The notes below the pieces were generated by a model. It was not told the DNA's origin, did not search any database, and worked only from the letters and a program-made list of their open reading frames with translations. From assembly GCA_008692225.1 (NCBI GenBank), contig VICG01000001.1, positions 1,414,501 through 1,478,500 of the forward strand: a stretch of 64,000 bases of DNA, given 5' to 3'. This DNA is from Monilinia fructicola. Its lineage: Eukaryota; Ascomycota; Leotiomycetes; Helotiales; Sclerotiniaceae. The position numbers were made by a program, and so were the translations under genes. Numbering within the stretch: the stretch's first letter is position 1; each line of letters begins with the position of its first letter. Positions 37,336 through 49,427 of this stretch are shown one piece after another.

Positions 37336-38810
37336 GCTAGGTAGTATCCTTAAGGTTTCTAATAAAATATATAAAAAGTTTAATAATCAATAAATAAAAT
37401 AGAAAACTTGATTATTAGCTTAATTCAGATAATAGATTCTGGATTTTTTACTCAAAATATATAATTTTACTACTTAAATAGGTAAGCTTGGCTGGACCTC
37501 GAAGCACTAAATTCAAGCGGTTCGTTGCGTTGCGTTCCTAAACCAATAAACTAATGTACTCTATACATTCCAAGGTTGATTATACTTAAACTCATAAGAA
37601 CCTTAGTAAGCGTTAATAATAATAAGGCGGGAATATTTTCAAGATAAATACTAGGGCTAGGCGAATAATAATAATAAATAAGTCAAGGACTAATACAATG
37701 TAAATTGGCATTCTAAGGTTGTATAATTATTATAATTGTTTTAAGATTATTATATCATCTCCTGAGGTCATTCATATTACATCTATAGTATAATCTACAT
37801 CTAATATTATTAAACTTCGCATCTCTCAAAACTCAATAAATGACCTACATACAGAGTGCAGTACTGTACTCGTACCGTACTACCGGCCTACTGGTAAGGT
37901 TATGGATGGATGGATTTAACTTTCCGTCCCAAGGAGTTCCTCAACGACGTAGCATTTTGACCGATCCACCTAATAACTGTTGACCCCAGCCCACTGCTCA
38001 CGATCAAAAACCTTGAACAAAGATATGCAAACCTGCCGTCGATTGATCAACAAGTACGTTAGATCAATGTCTATTTTCAAGTATCAGAGGGCTGGATGAA
38101 TCCTTGGGTTGAATGGATTTCGACAAGGCAGGTAGCTATAGCTAATCCTGCGATAGCCTGCTGTGACGACGACAACACAGCGAGTCATTATTTTCTGGAT
38201 ATTCTTATCGCCCGGCCAGCTTTAACCTTCCGGATTGCTGTATTGTTGTCTGACAAAAAAGTCTAGTGTACATGAGAACATTGCTGCCTTTTCAAGGTGA
38301 CCCAAACCACATCTCAGCTATTAGCCAATCCTTCACAGCCACCACCACCTATCACATGGTAAACGGCAATTTGGGAGCAAATTTGAAAACTGCCAACGTC
38401 ATTTCGGAGTCTGGTGTGTGCAATCTGAACAATCACCACGTTGCACAGCACGAATGCGTTCAAAGTCGGGCCTCTCCGTTTTCTCTGAGTGCATGCAGCT
38501 TCCATCGCTAAGCCCTAGACCTTGGCTATATCATGATTTTGGTTTACGCATCTTACTGAGGGCTCACTTTGGGTATCAAACCTATTCGGCACGACTCTAC
38601 CATGAGGCACGTACGTTGATATCCTATGCGATAGCATGGGTCAAAGTTGCCATGCATCACCAGTAACAATGTAATGCTCCTTCTGCGACAATTAACGTTC
38701 AACGGAGTGGCTTTACAAGAATGAAATGCCAATGCTGCGACTACGAACGAGATATGGTACATCGTATCTATCTGGAATACGATGCCTACAGTGTCAGGAG
38801 AGCGACTAGC

Positions 38811-38980
38811 CGCGGGATTTGAAGTCCTTGGCTTCATCGACTGCATATTGGAGCTCTTGAAGCTGCTCGATGTTCTCGTTGGGAGTTGTGTCGGTGATGG
38901 AGGATTCCGGAGCTGCAGGCCTCTGAACGTTGCGGTAGCTTCCATTTACAGTTTTACTTGGAAGGAAGCTTTGCGTACTG
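38811..38980 (-). pseudogene. Possible coding remnant, about 55 residues
   Basis: A short minus-strand frame closed by TGA upstream and TAG at about 38811 reads SSITDTTPNENIEQLQELQY followed by AVDEAKDFKSRG. Its composition looks like real protein (acidic/amide-rich helix) rather than noise. There is no start context and no neighbouring exon I could join. It could be a terminal exon of a missed small gene or a leftover fragment. Confidence 0.25.
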
Positions 38981-40311
38981 TTTCACTTCCCTTGTCTAGT
39001 GACAATTGACTCTACTTGTTGTCATCCTTGGCTAGAGTGCTTTCTATTCTACTAATTTTACATCTATCAAACTAATATTACTATCTGTATCTTATACCGA
39101 AGACCCACCCCTGTGTTACCTACTCATTCTCTAATCTCGCTAATCCCTTATTCAACGTTACTCCAACAACATTAAGACAAGCCTTACTTCCTCTCAACAG
39201 TAAGATTCCTTCTCTCCCCTTCTTCTAGACAAACCTTAATTCTGTTGCGGCTTGGATATACTATTATTTAACGTTTGTTCACAAAACACGTGGGATTTCT
39301 ATTCCCCACGACATCCACCATATTGCTTCCAGAATCCAGATCTCCACCGTGGCATGATACGATGCGATCTTTCAAGTCACAACAAAGGACATTGTGATAT
39401 CCATACATGCAGCCACCATTAAGTCCATACTCCACCATCCCACAATCGAGAATACTCACAATGTCAGATCATACATCTTTCATCCACCATTCCCTTGCAA
39501 GACTCACAAGCCGACATTCATCCACCGCTCATCAAGTATCAAATACCAGGCCTACCATGCAATATGTCAAAAACTCAGTGCACCGAAAAAAAAGTTATAA
39601 GCACAGGCACTCCATTCCCGCCAAGTGGTTTTAGATGAGCTACAGTAGCCGGACCATGCATAGTCTGTGCCTCTGTTCCTCTGTGCACCCCCCTCATGCA
39701 TGATTCACCAAAGTATAAACGCGCACCGACATCCGGCTCGTATCGCATCTTACCGCCGCAAGAAAGCCAGATCCATAGACTCTGCACTCGTGCCATTAAA
39801 AAACACGTAGATCCGTAGTCTAAGACGGAGATGCAAAAGCTAAATAGATGATTCCCCTTCGAAGCTTCGTTCCATCATCAGCAGCTAAAGTTTGCACCAG
39901 AGATCTTCGCAGCGCCTGTTCTATTAGAAGTCTCAGCAAGATCTCCCGTGTGCCGCTCCGTCGTATTAGCGTGCGGCATTTGACGGTTCTTTGACGGCGC
40001 GAGTACACACGCGGCTCTGCCAATGCCTCCCAGGGTTGAAAAGTTAGACAGGCTTATCCATCGAAAGCATCGTTGGAATGGTACATCTTGCGTTTCCATG
40101 CATGATCATGGGAGAATCGTATTCGTTTTTGACATGCCCATCACTCAACCATCTAATCTTAAAGTCCAAGATTGACATCCTCATCGCTGTCACGCAAGAT
40201 GTCAATCTCCCTTCATCATGAATGCCGGGAATTCATGCTCGTGGCGGAATTTTCCAGAATTGCAGGATCTCATGTTCCATGCGCTGTCGATTGGGAGAAT
40301 CAAGCCCTTTC

Positions 40312-40420
40312 ACCTCTCCTCTTCCCTCTTTCCCTCTTCCCTCTTCCTCTTCCCTCTTCCCCCCTTCCCTCTTCCCTCTTCCCTCTTCCCTCTTCCCTCT
40401 TCCCTCTTCCCTTTTCCCTT
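40312..40420. repeat. CT-rich tandem repeat (ttccctc)n
   Basis: About 110 bp of tandem, slightly degenerate ttccctc units; strong strand asymmetry (pyrimidines on +). Confidence 0.85.
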
Positions 40421-41724
40421 AGATCACTAACCTCGCATCCCAAACCTCAATTCCAAACCCCACGCAAGGCTTCACACCAACTATCCATCTCTCCTCTCCT
40501 CCCCTACCATAAAAACATGAATATCGCATGACTATCAGTGACCAAACATAGACATCACAACACCCCCCCCCCATACCCCATGATGTAAATATGGCAAAAT
40601 ATAAGAAGAAGACGACAACAACAACGAAGGGCCGGCTACATGTAAACAACACGATCACTACAACCACACACAGCATATACGTGTCCCAACGAGCGATTAC
40701 GGGATTCACCATGGAGAAAGACAAGATAGCCATGATCTTTGAGACGAATTCTCCGGGGTGAAGTGGTTCAATGAAAACGTCGAAAAGTTGAAGAGCAACC
40801 CTTGCTCCTCCCCTGCCCAAAGCACCACAAACACCTCCTCGGCGATTCCTTCTACCTTCCTACGAATGGCATACGGATTCCAAGATTCGCGCAGCAGCTA
40901 CATACACTCCGCGAAACAAACAAACAAAAACAAAGACAAAACTTCATCTGCGATGGAATCTTCAACACCCAACCAACACCTACCCACCCAGCATCCCCTT
41001 TCCCGGCCTCGCCAACTCCACATCTCCAACTCTGTGCATCCCACATCACCCTTCCCATCTCCTGTCCCTCCCACACCCCCAAAATGTCAACCACATCATT
41101 ACAGCCGACAAATCCAAGGTCAAAGATCCAGAAGTCCAAAACTCCAAAAGATAAATAAGTCCACATACAACAGTGGGGGACGCTGGTGGTCACCCCCCAA
41201 CTACTACTAATCCACCGATCTGAAGCTTGTGTATGGCAGAGCGGACGGGATGCCCAATTCTCTTCAGTCTATGGTCGTATGTACTTGTGGCGGCAGGATT
41301 AGGAGATTTATCATGTGGAGATGGAGATGGAGATGGAGGTGGGAATATCGAGATGCAGGATGGATGGATGGATGGATGGGGTATTGGTGTTGGGATGGAC
41401 TTTCAAGATGGGGGTGCAGGGATCGGTGGACTTGTGTTTGATCTGGGCGTGTAATGTCATGCATGCATCATCATTCAGAATGGGGAAGAGGTAGCGAGGG
41501 TGTGGCGTGGCGTGGCGAGGAATCAAAGGGTGGGTGATGGCATCCGTAGATGGTAGGGAGACGGGCGAAACTTGCATGATGTGGAACATTGGTAACGTGA
41601 CGATGCCAGGTCTCTGGATACTTGAAAATGCCTGGGAGTGTTTGAAAATACCTTCTATCTTGAAAGAGCACAGTAGGACGTGGACCCCAGACGTCTCCTG
41701 CCCGCCCGCCCGCACGCCACATCC

Positions 41725-42339
41725 CTAAACCACCCTCCGGACCTTCCCGCTCTCCACTTCGTAAACCCACCCGCTAACACCCACCTGTCGAGGAATAAGG
41801 TCCACCGCCCTCAGCCAGTGCACATCCCTCTCGACCTCCGCCTCCAAATGAGTAAATGACTGAAAATCGTCCCCAAAGTGTTGCAGCTCCTCCTTCGCAC
41901 CCTCTCCCAGCCTTTCCCCGACAAGCTTCACCGCGTCGTCATTCTGGAACGTGAGCATTCCGCATCCCGTATGCTTGATTAACAGAATCTCATTCGTGCC
42001 GAGCAATTGCTGAGAAATAACGAGTGAACGCAGTGCATCGCGGGCCGAGCCCCCCGCGTTGCGGATGATATGGGCGTCGCCGAGAGCGATACCGAAAGCC
42101 GCAGAGGGGTCGATGCGGGCATCCATACAGGTTACTTGGGGTGTGTTAGAACGGATGAGATATTGAGGATGATACGTACCGACTGCATATTTCTTGGCGG
42201 GTGGGAGGGCAAGATGACCTTGGGTGAAATTTGCAGCGTAGACCTTATTGGATTCGATGAGGTTCTTCTGAATAGAAGTCTCGGGTTGTGCTGCATATGG
42301 TGCTGGCTCTGCTATCCCCTTAGCAAGGTCGGCTGGCAT
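41725..42339 (-). CDS. Beta-class carbonic anhydrase
   Basis: Two exons, 42339-42180 and 42134-41725 (570 nt, 189 aa). The 45 bp intron 42135-42179 can also be read through in frame, but removing it joins KKYAV to VTCMDARIDP as in the family. All key residues are present: zinc ligands Cys56, His108 and Cys111 (IKHTGCGM), and the Asp58-Arg60 pair in CMDAR. GDAHIIRNAGG and LGTNEILL are typical flanking motifs. The enzyme interconverts CO2 and bicarbonate, supplying bicarbonate to carboxylases and CO2 sensing. It has no clear signal or transit peptide (MPADLAKGIAEPAPY), so it is likely cytosolic. It is a short beta-CA of the mycobacterial-like type. It is transcribed divergently from PCD1. Confidence 0.9.
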   Translation of the reverse strand: MPADLAKGIAEPAPYAAQPETSIQKNLIESNKVYAANFTQGHLALPPAKKYAVGTYHPQYLIRSNTPQVTCMDARIDPSAAFGIALGDAHIIRNAGGSARDALRSLVISQQLLGTNEILLIKHTGCGMLTFQNDDAVKLVGERLGEGAKEELQHFGDDFQSFTHLEAEVERDVHWLRAVDLIPRQVGVSGWVYEVESGKVRRVV

Positions 42340-42913
42340 GGCTGAGCGGCGTTATTGGCTGGTTTGAGAGTTTGATATTGGATTGAGGCGGGTTGATATG
42401 AAACCTGTGTGCTGTGTGATTAATCGATGGACATTAGTTGTGGTGAATAGCAACAAGGTTTGAGTACCCTTATTTATACATGATCAATTGGACAAGTGAA
42501 AGCTGAACCATCGAAACCGTATTATCAAAGCCAACCTTGAAACCCAAGTAAAGGCCGATTCTTCTCATCTTGAAAGACCGACAACGATGGCGCAATATGG
42601 TGTACCAATGGAGACTCTCAGCTAAGGCATTTCATCACATTTAGTGTATATGACACCATACACGTGTGATACTGATGCGACTGACCAAAGAGATGACAAT
42701 CCAAGAAAAGTGAGTGTCTATTAAGAAGATACGAACTTCAAACCGATATCTGTGGGGAACCTTGTAGATTGATAACACTGGAACCATTTGTGCAATTTAA
42801 TGCATCTTTATGCATCTTTATGCATTACCCCACATTCTCTCGATGACTTCATACCCTCGACCTCGGCTGTCGTATTTGATACTGAGATACGGAGATACTG
42901 TACTTAGCTGACG
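42340..42913. promoter_or_regulatory. Divergent promoter between carbonic anhydrase and PCD1
   Basis: This 574 bp separates the two start codons and must hold both promoters. It contains a 10-bp direct repeat (tgcatcttta, 42801-42826) about 90 bp before the PCD1 ATG. Confidence 0.5.
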
Positions 42914-44227
42914 ATGAACAAGACATTGCAAGATTCGAGTTCATCCCCAGAAATTCCAACCAAGATAGAGGAGAATGAGGTATTAGAACTCCAGCAAAGC
43001 ATCTTAGAAGCCCAATACTTCGATGCAAGTAGCATGGCTCCCCTCTCCGCAGCCTCCATAGTACGTCATTCCACCTGTCATGCAACGTGCAGTAGACTTC
43101 TACGTGCGTGAAAGTCAGGGTACCCAATCTATGCGAGTCCCAAGTCTGACGCGCTGAAAAGGCCGCCCTCGCCAAACTCCGCTCGTACAAACCACCGCCC
43201 TTCGACTCGGTATGGAACCACCTCCCCGTCAGTCGACGAGCCGCCGTCCTCGTGCTTCTGTTTGCTGACCGAAGAGGCGACCTCCGAGTGGTAATCACCA
43301 TGCGCTCCAACACGCTCCGAAACTTTTCTGGCCAAGCCGCATTCCCCGGTGGGAAAGCCGACTCGCTCTCCGAGACGCCTTTTGAGATTGCGCGACGAGA
43401 GGCCAGCGAGGAAATTGGTCTTCCTAGATTTGACCATAAGATCCCCACTCCCTTCAAGATTGAACATTTATGTCAGTTACCCTTTAGTTTAGCAAGGACA
43501 GCCTTGGCTGTGCGACCTTGCGTGGCGTTTCTTCATGCGGATGATACGACGGCTGGGAGAGAGGCTAGCGTGGAAGGAGATATGATACCACGATTAGATG
43601 CACGAGAAGTAGCGGCCGTGTTTTCTGCCCCTTTCCATAACTTTTTGCGCGCCGAAGATGAAGTGAGAAAAGAAGATGAATCTTCGTTGCCCGGGAAGAA
43701 AAGTGATTGGTATAGTGGAGCTTGGCACGAGTGGCACGATACGAAGTGGCGGATGCATAATTTCTATGTTCCGATCACGAATCAAAAGGTATCGAAACCT
43801 CAAGTTAGAGAAGGAGGGCAAGCGGCTATTGCAGAGGAATTTGATGATCAAGAGGAGCAAGAAGTGACGAGATATAAAGTTTGGGGAATGACAGCGAGGA
43901 TATTGGTTGGTCAGTGAAATTTTCGGGAGCGGCAGATCGCAGGGTAGATTGAATGCTCGTCACTAACCAAGAACACATAGATGCTGCTAGAATCGCCTAT
44001 GGAGAAGAACCAGAATTTGAGGTAAGGTTTTGTTTACATGTGCTATTACTTGACACTAATTCATAATATAGCACAATGCTCATGTTGGAGATGAAGGTCT
44101 CATCGCAAAGCTACAGAGCACGGGGCATCTCGGGGAGAAAGTTTCGAGCAGAAAGGATGTGACGGATACAAACATTAATGATGCCAGAAAAGAGATAACG
44201 GAAGAGAAGTCCGGAGCAAAGATTTAG
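42914..44227 (+). CDS. PCD1: Peroxisomal CoA diphosphatase, Nudix family (Pcd1 type)
   Basis: Four exons: 42914-43060, 43162-43909, 43981-44021, 44072-44227 (1092 nt, 363 aa); introns 101, 71 and 50 bp. The Nudix box is at about 113-136: FPGGKADSLSETPFEIARRE, then ASEEIGL, matching G..E.......REx2EExGL. It is preceded by the NUDIX CoA-type segment MRSNTLRNFSGQAAFPGG (LRxHxGQxxFPGG-like). Pcd1 hydrolyses CoA and oxidised CoA to 3',5'-ADP and phosphopantetheine in peroxisomes. The protein ends in AKI, which fits the PTS1 consensus [SAC][KRH][LMI], so peroxisomal import is supported by sequence. The C-terminal 80 residues are charged and variable. The stop lies only 54 bp from the stop of the convergent Smr gene. 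Confidence 0.92.
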
Positions 44228-44281
44228 AGCAAACAAAAATATTCAGACTGTTTAATGATTTATTTATTCTTTCTTTCTAGG

Positions 44282-46589
44282 TCATCGGCCTTTACCGCTA
44301 GGTCCCTTGGGAACATCTTGGTTTCGATCCTGGTTTCGTACGAGAAGCTTGATCTTCCCGCCACCGATTTCATGACCTTGACTCAAGATATCAACCTCAT
44401 CCTTTATACCATCTGCACCATTACTTTCCCTAGACAATGTCTTGTCGTAAGATCTAGCATCAATGCCTAAAATGCCACCTACATTATTCCTGTCACCAGG
44501 CACCGAGAACTCGCGGTATGCGTATCTCCATTCGTTCAAGAATGTGCGAATGGCTTTACCAACCTTATCTTTGCCATTCTTGCTGTGGTGGCCGGTACCT
44601 GTAATGGCATAAACTGGCCTCGATTCTTTGCTGTTATCGAGTAGGACCCGCTCTAGATATTCAACGGCTTCTTCAGGATGTAGACCATGCAAATCAACGT
44701 AAAGCTCCGCGTTCGGAGAATTGCTCTTGTTACGTTCTTCGTAAAGTTCACGAGCGGCTTCCCGATGGGCTTTCCTCATGAGATCGTTCTCACTTTGGCC
44801 TCGTAGACTAAGTGCTTTTGCAGCACGGGCATCATTACGGTTCCAAGCTTGAGCGGCACTAGACTCTGTTAATATAAACGTGTGTGATGTGAATTATTGA
44901 CCAACCTTTGTAAGAATTTGTTCCTCAAACCACCATGCTTGATTGCATCTTGTCTGGCTTTGAGGTATGCTTTGTTGGCTCTCTCTCCGGTTTCTAACCA
45001 TGGAATATGTTGTGGTGCCGAGATAGCCTGCGCAGTAGCGCTGTTCTCACCATTGCGTACATTAGAGTTGCCGTTTCTGCCAATTTTCTTCTTGTCTTGC
45101 ATCACACCAGGACCAGGTGAAGGCGACAATTTTACCACATCTGCCAGAGAACCTGGGCTGTTGTTTTCTTTATGGTTGTTCCCATGCCCACCTCGCTTTC
45201 CGTGATGCTTTTTACCCTTTGTACTCACAGCACCCAATGATGGAAATGCCTCCGTATCATCCAGAGCCGGAGCTGCAGGCACATCTCTGGCTCGGCTACT
45301 TGGTCGAGATCGCTGGCTTCCATCACTGTTGTAGCCTTGTAAACTTTTGAAGCCAGGAGGTGGAGTGAAGCCACCCTGCTGGTAGTTGCTGAAAGCATTT
45401 GCCGATGAATAAGAGTTTTGCCACTGTTCTTGCATTGGTTGTAGAGAGGGGAAAGCATTATAATCTTGGAACTGGAAACTAGGCTGGGCATTTGAAGTTG
45501 GGGGTGTGCTACCCCCTTCAAGAGATAGTCGGCTCATGAATGATGAGGGATCATGGCTGAAGATGCAAGTGTCTCCCGCAAGGCAGTTGCCCATAACCCA
45601 ATACCTGTGAAATGATGAGGGAATGTCAATGTACTGGAACAAGGGGAAACTCACTTGCATATGTGGTTGCTTAAATCATGGCTAAATCTGCAGTCCGCAC
45701 GCAGGCATTGTCCGGTAGACAACCAAAATCGACAGACAACACCACTTCGCTGTTGACTCGCCGGGGTGTTTGGGCGAGGCACATCCGCGGCCATAGATTT
45801 GCCGATCAAGATAGCTTTGGTGCCATCTCCCTCTGCTTGTACAGAGGCATCAGCTGCCTGACTATCCATAAACGCAGCAATCGTAGCGCTCAAGTCGTAC
45901 CCATGCAAAGCAAGGGCAGCTTCAATCTCTTCAACCGTTTTTGAAGGACCGAAAATTGACCGCAACATTTCATGGGAGCTCATATCATTTTGTTGGGGTG
46001 AAATGTATTCAGCAGCCGCAGCGTTGAGGCCGCTCCCTCCGACCGACGACGATGTAATACTAACCGCATCATCATTCACAAGCCAGTCTACATTTTCACT
46101 TCCATAGTCTCCATAAATATCTTGTGTAGGACTAGTATCAGTCGGAAACTCATACGCGTTCAGGTTTGGACTATGAGGGATCGCAGGGCTAGAAAACGCG
46201 AGTCGTGGGGAGGGTCGCGGTGAGGTAAAGGGGGAGCCTTGAATGGACTTGGTTCGAGAGAAGGATTGCGGCATAAAACCATGGGGAGCGAGAGGGCTGA
46301 CTCCGAGACGAGGGGAAGAAGATACTGGTGTTCCGACACGTGGGATTTGCCATGGAGCAGGGGATGGACGACGAAGGACAGTATGTCGCATGGCCGGTGG
46401 TGAGTTAGCATTCGCAGCGCTTTCGCGATACCGCCATAATACATCTAATACAGCATTCTCCAGGACTGTTCCTGTCAAAGTAGTTTCATTCTTGAGAAGC
46501 TCCTCCAATTTATCCGTCTTATCCTCGTCCTCAAGGGTAGCATCTTCGAGGATAGGTAGGCAGATCTCGTAAGTATCGTCGGCCACCAT
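44282..46589 (-). CDS. CCCH zinc-finger and Smr-domain RNA-binding protein
   Basis: Three exons: 46589-45655, 45604-44906, 44858-44282 (2211 nt, 736 aa); introns 50 and 47 bp. Order of parts: helical N-terminus (YEICLPILEDATLEDEDKTD); Ser/Pro-rich linker; a CUE/UBA-like helix set (SHEMLRSIFGPSKTVEEIE, residues about 215-255); two CCCH fingers, C286-x8-C295-x4-C300-x3-H304 and C311-x7-C319-x5-C325-x3-H329; a disordered Gln/Ser/Pro part; a DUF1771 helix (AAQAWNRNDARAAKALSLRG); and an Smr domain with DLHGL at 600-604 and TGTGHHSKNGKDKVGKAI. Smr domains bind or cut RNA or DNA, and in yeast Cue2 a CUE-Smr protein cleaves mRNA at stalled ribosomes. A role in mRNA decay or translation quality control is therefore inferred. 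An exon 3 acceptor 5 nt upstream would give a stop and was rejected. Confidence 0.88.
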
Positions 46590-47405
46590 TTTCGACAAGA
46601 TTCCTTGAACAACGAACGGATTAGATTATTGTATGCCTGTCAGTGTTGAGATTGTATGTTTTTCGCAAGAAATGAAAATAAAAATGAAAGGGTAAAAAGG
46701 ATTAAAAAGATAGTTGTTGTTTTGGGAGGGGGGGGAGGTTTAAGAAAGGTAAAGGTAAGGTAGGTGAGACCGGAGTTCGCGAATGATGATGGATCGGGGG
46801 AAAGACACTTCGAAAGACGTACTAAGGGAAAAGAGAAAAGGGAAAAGGGAAAAGGGAAAAGGGTCGAGAGGGTCAAGGGCAAAGAGGTAATGAGGTAAAG
46901 AGGTAAAGGTAAAGGCAGTAGTACGATAGATGATAGATAGCAAGGCAGGACACAACAGCGGCACCAGGCTCTTACATTGTCAGGTTAATGATTGATAAGT
47001 ATACTTATTTTTTGTTTCCATTCATCGTTTTCGAATTTCCTTTTGAAAGAAGCCAAAAAGCAAAAGAGGAGGGAGAGGAGGAGCAGGAAGAAGAAGAAAG
47101 GGGATTGATTTCCAAATTGTGTTCAACAGATAGGTAAGTTTCGTGGGGTTTGGAATGTCGGACAGCAGTGCAGCGCTCTTAGCTCTCCATAAAGATGATG
47201 AGGCTGACCTATCAAGGTCGGGGATTTCTGATTTAGTTTCTAGAAAGAAATGGAAGAGATGCAAGATGATTGGCTGAATTGGGTGAATTATTGGGTCCCA
47301 GACGATTTGTACAGCAAGAATCCAGCCAAGCAAAATGCAGTCCGTACATACAAAGGTAGTAAGGGACCCGTGGACTCCTGTCGTGATAAAGGACGGAGTA
47401 GTAGG

Positions 47406-47483
47406 TGAGTGAGGGAGGGAGGGAGAGAGGGAGGGAGGGAGTGAGTGCGTGAGTGAGGGCGTGAGTGAGTGCGTGAGTGAGGT
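47406..47483. repeat. Purine-rich gtga/gggag tandem repeat
   Basis: Alternating gagg, ggga and gtgagtgc units over about 78 bp, strongly purine-biased on +. Confidence 0.8.
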
Positions 47484-48907
47484 GAATGAAAAGAACCAGG
47501 TAGGTAGGAGGAGGTCGAGAGGTAATAGGTTTATGAGTACTAGGGACCTCCCTAGTAGGTCTAAACACAATCAACGTATTAACCTGATTCGTCTGTGCAA
47601 GGTGTTCCAAGGTTATGCGTTGACGACTCCGTACTGTACTGGGTGAGTGTGAATGAGCGAGGGCGTGAGTGTTGAGTAGATTGCAAGCATGTAAGCGGTG
47701 AAGTGAGAGAAGGGGGGAAAAGGAAGAAGGGTAGGAGTCATGTACTGTTCTGTACTGGACTGTATAGGATTAATGGCATTGTCGATTAAGCGGGTAATTG
47801 TATTTACCTAGGTATTTATTGTCTTGTGGATGTCCACAGGTATAGAGAAAAGGAAAGGAAAGAAAAGAACCAAAAAAAAGAAAAGGAAAATAAATAATAG
47901 GTAGATATAATATAATACTTATCAAGTACCTACCTAGGTACGTAGATAGGTGTTGCGTATATAATTAACTTGACTATATTGATCTCCTTTTGCTTCCTTG
48001 ACTCTATCTTACTTTCGTGACCTTGCTCAGTATCTCTCTCAAAAGTACCAAAAGAGTATCTAACTGGCGGTATGCATGTGTGTGTATATCCATGGATACT
48101 CGAGTATATATATTCAAAGTATGTATGATATGATATAACATGATATGATATGATACGCACTTACCGATGTATGTATGATTGAGACAGCTGGAGTGCGAGT
48201 AAACAGCCAACAATTCTATGTTTATGGTTTCTCATCATGCATTACAGCATTACGGTATTACTCGAGTACGGTATTACGGTATAATTCGAGATCACACTCC
48301 AAGGCTTATACTGCACCAGTGATGCTCATGGATCCATGGATCCATGGATCTACCAGCGGCTTGCTATATGGATACTACGTAACACATCCCTTGGGAGCTG
48401 AAGACCCAAGTATCTAGTGTTGCATCACTTATTACTCTCACTCCTATCTGCGCCAGCTTATTCTCACCCTCACCGAGCCCTAGTTCGATAGGCAGTCAGT
48501 GTAATTGATATTATGATGCCTTGTATAATTATGATTATGATTACCTAGGTATCACCATCATCATCATCATCCGTCGTCCATTGTCAATCCAATAATAGTG
48601 ATGATATCTACCTACCCGTCGCCCTCTCTACCTCTCTCCAGCTCCCTTTAGCGATCACATACCCCCTACTATCTAACCCCCTTTCCGCACCTCGTGGTTA
48701 GATTGAGTAAGTATTGCGACAAATGGAGACAATTGCTATCAATCATGTGATTGATCTCCAGGACCCTTCCCCTCATGAATCATGCTGGGTACCAGGTAGG
48801 AGGGCAGGATAAGGATTTAGCACTAATTACTTTCCATGGACAAAAGTGACGTAGAAGCAAGAGTGCGGCGTCAAGTCACAGATGAGATGGCAAGTTGCGA
48901 ATTACCT

Positions 48908-48938
48908 ACCTGCTACCTGCTACCTGCTACCTGCTACC
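48908..48938. repeat. Tandem 7-bp repeat (tacctgc)
   Basis: More than four copies of tacctgc in the TVP38 upstream region. Confidence 0.85.
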
Positions 48939-49427
48939 TCCCCAACCTATACTTCAGCATGAACATCTGAGATACATGCGGCTATAATATCATTTGATCC
49001 ATCCCAATCCTTCAAACGCAGTGTCTTTATTTATACTTTTCACCATGTTTGGTTTCGTGTAAGAAGCTCATTTCGTTTTTTCCCCATTCACTTGTTCCTC
49101 CTCCAAGGCTTCAGCATTCAGCATACCAAGCTATAGTATTCCAAGGCTAGGTATTTATTAGTGAGCCTACCCGTTTTCCCCGTTTCAAAACGCATCAGCA
49201 CAGCACAGCCCTTGAGGTGCTGCTGGAAGGTACATCCTAGAAATTGTTCACCAAACCAACTTTACCACACGTCAATTATATCATCAATGCATCCCACGAC
49301 GAGATCATAACTTTTTTCCCCTCCCCCCGCCCGAAACTTGCCTGATTGTGCGAGAGTAAAGCCGAGTCCTGGTCAATAATCGACGATTTCGGTTTCCGTA
49401 ATAAAAGTACACATCAAACGCTCTACA

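Larger units (their letters stand above)
35777..41724. other. 5.9 kb gene-poor region rich in simple repeats
   Basis: No gene with convincing homology. Contents: promoter side of the GH71 gene; (cgtat)n at 36483-36521; tgtggt repeats 36629-36652; gatagg-rich repeats about 36820-36890; a cluster of acctaggt palindromes 37264-37335 in AT-rich DNA (to about 37800); a coding-looking remnant at about 38811-38980 (minus); CT-rich tandem repeats 40312-40420; and (gatgga)n and (atgg)n about 41314-41381. A Ser/Pro/Asn-rich plus-strand frame at about 40758-41210 is open but low complexity. Confidence 0.5.
46590..49427. other. 2.8 kb divergent intergenic region rich in repeats
   Basis: Lies between the Smr gene and TVP38, which are divergent. 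It contains A/G-rich tracts (46680-46900), gagtgagg repeats (47406-47483), tacctaggta palindromes (about 47815, 47931, 48542), a catggatc repeat (48327-48350), a tacctgc repeat (48908-48938) and a ccaaggctaggtatttattagtg element (about 49140). No gene is supported. Confidence 0.5.

Noticed and set aside
39878..40099. 73-residue minus-strand frame with an ATG
   Set aside because: Short, overlapped by another open frame, no homology recalled; left unannotated.
40758..41210. 150-residue Ser/Pro/Asn-rich plus-strand frame
   Set aside because: Starts with GTG, low complexity, repeats on both sides and an equally long antisense frame; no supporting motif.
42070..42345. Plus-strand frame over the carbonic anhydrase 5' end
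   Set aside because: Antisense shadow of a gene with intact zinc ligands.
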